Positions 8,507 to 10,870 of a stretch of 10,870 bases of DNA are shown in pieces. Source of the DNA: Actinomycetota bacterium (GTDB lineage Bacteria; Actinomycetota; Acidimicrobiia; Acidimicrobiales; SZUA-35); assembly GCA_027730885.1 (NCBI GenBank), contig JAQCHM010000070.1, positions 1 to 10,870 of the forward strand. Direction: 5' to 3'. Within the stretch, counting starts at the first letter, position 1; each line of letters opens with the position of its first letter. Under the pieces are notes generated by a model that worked only from the letters and a program-made list of their open reading frames with translations, was not told where the DNA came from and searched no databases. A program made the translations under genes and the position numbers.

Positions 8507-9353
8507 ATGCCGGAGATGCCCGAGGTCCAAGCGCAGGCCGAACGGATGTCGTCGGCGCTCACCGGGACAACGCTCGCGGGCTTCCGTCTCCTGAACTTCG
8601 CCGGCCTCAAGACCTATGCATCCGCCGCTGACGGGGCGGTCGGCGCTGCGGTCACCGGCGTCGGTCGACGAGGAAAGTACCTTCTGCTCGGCTTCGACAA
8701 CGGCCACACCCACGTCATCCACCTGATGCAGGGCGGACGGTGGCGGCTCGACCCGAAGCGCTCGGCCAAACCCCGGGGGTGGGATCGCACGCTGGAACTT
8801 CGACGACGACCAGGCGTGGCTCTTGACCGAAGCCGGGACCGAACGCAAGGAAGGCATCTGGGCCGTCGACGGCGATCCACTCGGCCAGGAACCCTTGCTC
8901 GGCCTCGGCCCCGAAGCGACCAGCCTCTCCCTCGACGACCTCACCTCGATCCTGGCCGCCCACAGCGGACGGATCCATGGCGTGCTCCGCTCGCAGAAGG
9001 CGCTGTCGGGTCTTGGACGGATGCTGACCAACGAGGTGCTCTTCGACGCCGGCCTATCACCCTTTGCCAATGCGGCCAAGCTCGGCTCCGACGAGATCGC
9101 GCGGCTGCACGCGTCGATCGCCTCGATCGCCGAGGCCGCTCTGGAACACGAACGGACCCTCGACGACATTGGCAGCAGCTCTGACCGGCCGTCGAAGGTT
9201 CACAATCGCGCCGGTATGCCGTGCCTCGACGAAGGCTGCCACCAGAAGATCGCCGCGGTCGAGTACCGGGCCTACAAGGTCTTCTACTGCCCGGCTCGCC
9301 AAACCGCCGGCAAGCAGCTGGCTGACAACACCACCAGCAAGTTCCTCAGATGA
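8507..9353 (+). pseudogene. Fpg/Nei family DNA glycosylase, frameshifted
   Basis: A base-excision repair bifunctional glycosylase/AP lyase. Start ATG 8507 gives MPEMPEVQAQ with the catalytic P2 and E3; K57 (GRRGKYLLLGFD) is the conserved beta-hairpin lysine; HLMQGGRW (72-79) follows. The frame is then broken in the five-G run 8775-8779: removing one G joins ..SAKPRG to GIARWNFDDDQAWLLTEAGTERKEGIWAV and restores a 281-residue protein ending at 9351-9353. The H2TH region (SGLGRMLTNEVLFDAGLSPFANAAKL) is intact in the second frame. The C-terminal zinc finger is degenerate: C239, C244 and C261 are present but R264 replaces the fourth cysteine. A GGAGG at 8484-8488 is 18 bases from the start, so initiation is not well marked. 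It is divergent from the permease gene and converges on mdh, with 8 bases of overlap. Confidence 0.88.
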
Positions 9354-10335
9354 GGCCGAGTTGCTTCACCGCGTCGCGCTCTTCGACCAACTCGTTCCAG
9401 CTGGCCTCCATGCGACTCCGGCTGAAGTCGTTGATGTCGAGTCCCTGCACGATGTGGAAGTCGCCGCCGGCGCAGACGGTGGGGGTCGAGGTGACGATTC
9501 CCTCGGGAGCCCCGTAGGAACCGTCGGAGATGGTGGACATCGAAACCCAGTCGCCGGCGGGGGTGCCCAGGGCCCAGTCGCGAACGTGGTTGATGGCCGC
9601 GTTGGCAGCCGAGGCGGCCGAGGAGGCACCGCGCGCTTCGATAATGGCAGCACCCCGTTGGGCGACGGTGGGGATGAACGTGCCCTCGAGCCACGCCTGG
9701 TCGTCGACAAGGTCGGCCGCGTTCTGGCCGTTCACCTGGCAGTGGAAGAGGTCCGGGTACTGGGTCGAGGAATGGTTGCCCCAGATGGTCATCTTGGTGA
9801 TGTCGTTGATCGACGCGCCGGTCTTGGCCGCCAACTGGCTGAGCGCCCGATTGTGGTCGAGACGGGTCATTGCGTGGATCTGCCGGGGATCGATGTCGGG
9901 GGCGTTCGACAAGGCAATCAGCGCGTTGGTGTTGGCCGGGTTACCGACGACCAATGCTTTGATCGTCTTCTTGGCATTCGCGTTCATGGCCTTGCCCTGG
10001 GGGCCGAAGATGCCACCATTGGCCGACAGCAAGTCGGCGCGTTCCATTCCCGCCTTTCGAGGCATGGCGCCGACAAGGAGGGCGTAGTCGGCGTCACCGA
10101 ATGCCACCGCGGCGTCATCGGTGCGCACCATTCCAGCGAGCAAGGGGAATGCGCAGTCATCGAGCTCCATGGCGACGCCCTCGAGAGCGCCCAGCGCTGG
10201 GGTGATTTCGAGCATCTGCAGAATGACCTGCTGATCCGGGCCCAACATCTCGCCCGAGGCGATGCGGAACAGAAGGCTGTAGCCGATCTGACCGGCGGCT
10301 CCGGTGACGGTGACACGGACGGGTGCGTTGCTCAC
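9346..10335 (-). CDS. mdh: Malate dehydrogenase (NAD-dependent)
   Basis: 329 residues, reverse strand. It interconverts malate and oxaloacetate in the cytoplasm, the closing step of the TCA cycle. Seen: nucleotide-binding TGAAGQIGYSL (11-21); the MELDDCAFPLL segment (56-66); mobile-loop MPRKAGMERADLL with substrate arginines R93 and R99; VVGNPANTN (129-137); the catalytic pair D160 (TRLDHNRA, with R163) and H188 (IWGNHSS). Length and motifs fit the 325-330 residue malate dehydrogenase type shared by actinobacteria and Thermus rather than the lactate-dehydrogenase-like type. GTG start at 10335. A long inverted repeat lies 45-92 bases upstream. Its stop overlaps the glycosylase gene end by 8 bases, leaving no room for a terminator between them. 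Confidence 0.97.
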   Translation of the reverse strand: MSNAPVRVTVTGAAGQIGYSLLFRIASGEMLGPDQQVILQMLEITPALGALEGVAMELDDCAFPLLAGMVRTDDAAVAFGDADYALLVGAMPRKAGMERADLLSANGGIFGPQGKAMNANAKKTIKALVVGNPANTNALIALSNAPDIDPRQIHAMTRLDHNRALSQLAAKTGASINDITKMTIWGNHSSTQYPDLFHCQVNGQNAADLVDDQAWLEGTFIPTVAQRGAAIIEARGASSAASAANAAINHVRDWALGTPAGDWVSMSTISDGSYGAPEGIVTSTPTVCAGGDFHIVQGLDINDFSRSRMEASWNELVEERDAVKQLGLI

Positions 10336-10343
10336 GATCGTAG

Positions 10344-10350
10344 CTCCCTT
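10344..10350 (-). promoter_or_regulatory. mdh: Ribosome binding site of mdh
   Basis: Reverse-strand AAGGGAG, 8 bases before the GTG at 10335; it fixes this start. Confidence 0.75.
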
Positions 10351-10379
10351 GCTGATGTGGGCTGGGCTGGGGTGGGGAA

Positions 10380-10427
10380 TCGGTGGCCACTCTAACGGGA
10401 TCGATCCCCATCAGGAGTGGCCACCGA
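10380..10427 (-). terminator. 13-bp inverted repeat with nested palindrome between lipoprotein gene and mdh
   Basis: Arms TCGGTGGCCACTC (10380-10392) and GAGTGGCCACCGA (10415-10427) are a perfect 13-bp inverted repeat. The 22-base spacer contains the perfect palindrome GGGATCGATCCC (10397-10408), which can add an apical GGGA-TCGA-TCCC hairpin. Each arm also holds the palindrome GTGGCCAC. There is no T-run on either side. It lies after the lipoprotein stop (10463) and before mdh, so it may be a terminator lacking a U-tract, an operator of mdh or an mRNA-stabilising hairpin. Confidence 0.55.
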
Positions 10428-10462
10428 GCCCCGCCGGCCAAGGGCGCCGAGACCCTGCAGAC

Positions 10463-10720
10463 CTACTCGCCGCCGAACAGGCACTCCATCGAGATGCTGG
10501 TGATGATCGCCAATTCCTCCTCGGTGGGATCTCCGCGATCGTCCAGGCGATCCTCGCCGATCTGTTCGTACATGCCATCGACGATGCACGTGGCCGTTGC
10601 CTCGTCGAGACCCTCGTCGACGAACTCCTGAATGGTGTCCTCACGGCTGTACGACGCCGAGCAAGCGCTCAGCCCCAACAGCACGGAGAACACGAGTGAA
10701 CCCTTGAACTTCCTTTGCAT
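10463..10720 (-). CDS. Small predicted lipoprotein of unknown function
   Basis: 85 residues, reverse strand, ATG at 10720 with AGAGG 6 bases upstream. The N-terminus is a lipoprotein signal: MQRKFKGSLVFSVLLGLSAC, with lipobox LSAC and the lipidated cysteine at residue 20. The mature part (SREDTIQEFVDEGLDEATATCIVDGMYEQIG...PTEEELAIITSISMECLFGGE) is acidic and probably helical, with two further cysteines that could form a disulfide outside the membrane. It resembles small acidic secreted or lipid-anchored proteins common in actinobacteria, with no known activity that I can name. It is followed by the inverted repeat and then mdh, so cotranscription with mdh is uncertain. Confidence 0.75.
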   Translation of the reverse strand: MQRKFKGSLVFSVLLGLSACSASYSREDTIQEFVDEGLDEATATCIVDGMYEQIGEDRLDDRGDPTEEELAIITSISMECLFGGE

Positions 10721-10741
10721 ATCGAGCCTCTTCCCTCAGTG

Positions 10742-10758
10742 GCAGCGTGTCTCGCTGC
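10742..10758. promoter_or_regulatory. Short hairpin upstream of the lipoprotein gene
   Basis: GCAGCG-TGTCT-CGCTGC is a perfect 6-bp inverted repeat with a 5-base loop, located between the possible gene end at 10822 and the lipoprotein start. It may be a weak terminator of the upstream reverse-strand gene or a regulator site. No T-run follows. The rest of 10721-10821 shows nothing that I recognise. Confidence 0.3.
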
Positions 10759-10821
10759 ACCTAGTGGCCGACACCACACGCGGTGCGAAGTCGATCGAGG
10801 TTTAGGGGATGCGCGGATAGG

Positions 10822-10870
10822 TCAGGTGTTGGGGCTCCATCGGTTGCGGTAGTCGATGAGTCGTCCGGTG
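10822..10870 (-). CDS. Possible C-terminal end of an unidentified reverse-strand gene
   Basis: Reading into the window from its right edge on the reverse strand, one frame gives TGRLIDYRNRWSPNT and stops at TGA (10822-10824). Eleven of 15 codons end in C and one in G, as in the real genes of this window. At 15 residues it is too short to identify or to be sure that it is coding. Confidence 0.3.
   Translation of the reverse strand, partial: TGRLIDYRNRWSPNT

Noticed and set aside
8114..9169. Reverse-strand 351-codon frame
   Set aside because: It is a shadow of the permease and glycosylase genes, with low-complexity Arg/Ser-rich composition and no family motif.
9064..10395. Forward 443-codon frame
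   Set aside because: It is antisense to malate dehydrogenase, whose catalytic residues are all present; shadow frame.

Overview
The window is GC-rich DNA with a strong C/G bias at third codon positions and frequent GTG starts. It looks like chromosomal DNA of a high-GC actinobacterium. Acidimicrobiia is my best guess, from the type of succinate dehydrogenase and the small lipoprotein, but this is inference and not proven by the sequence. Gene density is high, with no stretch over about 160 bases free of genes. I see no rRNA, tRNA, CRISPR array or complete insertion sequence.

Layout: (1) 1-639, the 3' end of a glycoside hydrolase family 2-like protein. (2) 730-4286, a complete succinate dehydrogenase operon sdhC-sdhA-sdhB, followed 2 bases later by a D-erythronate dehydrogenase-like NAD(P)-epimerase-fold gene (4289-5245). 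(3) 5292-5960, a reverse-strand conserved protein of unknown function, set between two direct repeats of about 67 bp (5234-5300 and 6001-6067). (4) 6122-7551, a translationally overlapping pair: a small SCP2-like protein and a short, atypical acyl-CoA dehydrogenase homologue whose N-terminus carries a 15-bp tandem repeat. (5) 7461-9353, two divergent genes that are both broken as written: an EamA-family permease with an in-frame TAG (7704-7706), and an Fpg/Nei DNA glycosylase with a +1 frameshift in a run of five G (8775-8779). (6) 9346-10335 reverse, malate dehydrogenase, preceded by a perfect 13-bp inverted repeat with a nested palindrome (10380-10427), then a small lipoprotein gene (10463-10720, reverse). 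The last bases (10822-10870, reverse) may be the tail of another gene.

Central metabolism links the two ends: SdhCAB oxidises succinate to fumarate and feeds the quinone pool, and malate dehydrogenase performs the last step of the TCA cycle. The rest is accessory (sugar-acid oxidation, lipid or acyl-CoA chemistry, export, DNA repair). I did not find a convincing new multigene system. The items most worth a second look are the direct repeats flanking the unknown gene, the two lesions in neighbouring genes, the nested hairpin before mdh, and the mini-ORF bridging sdhA and sdhB.
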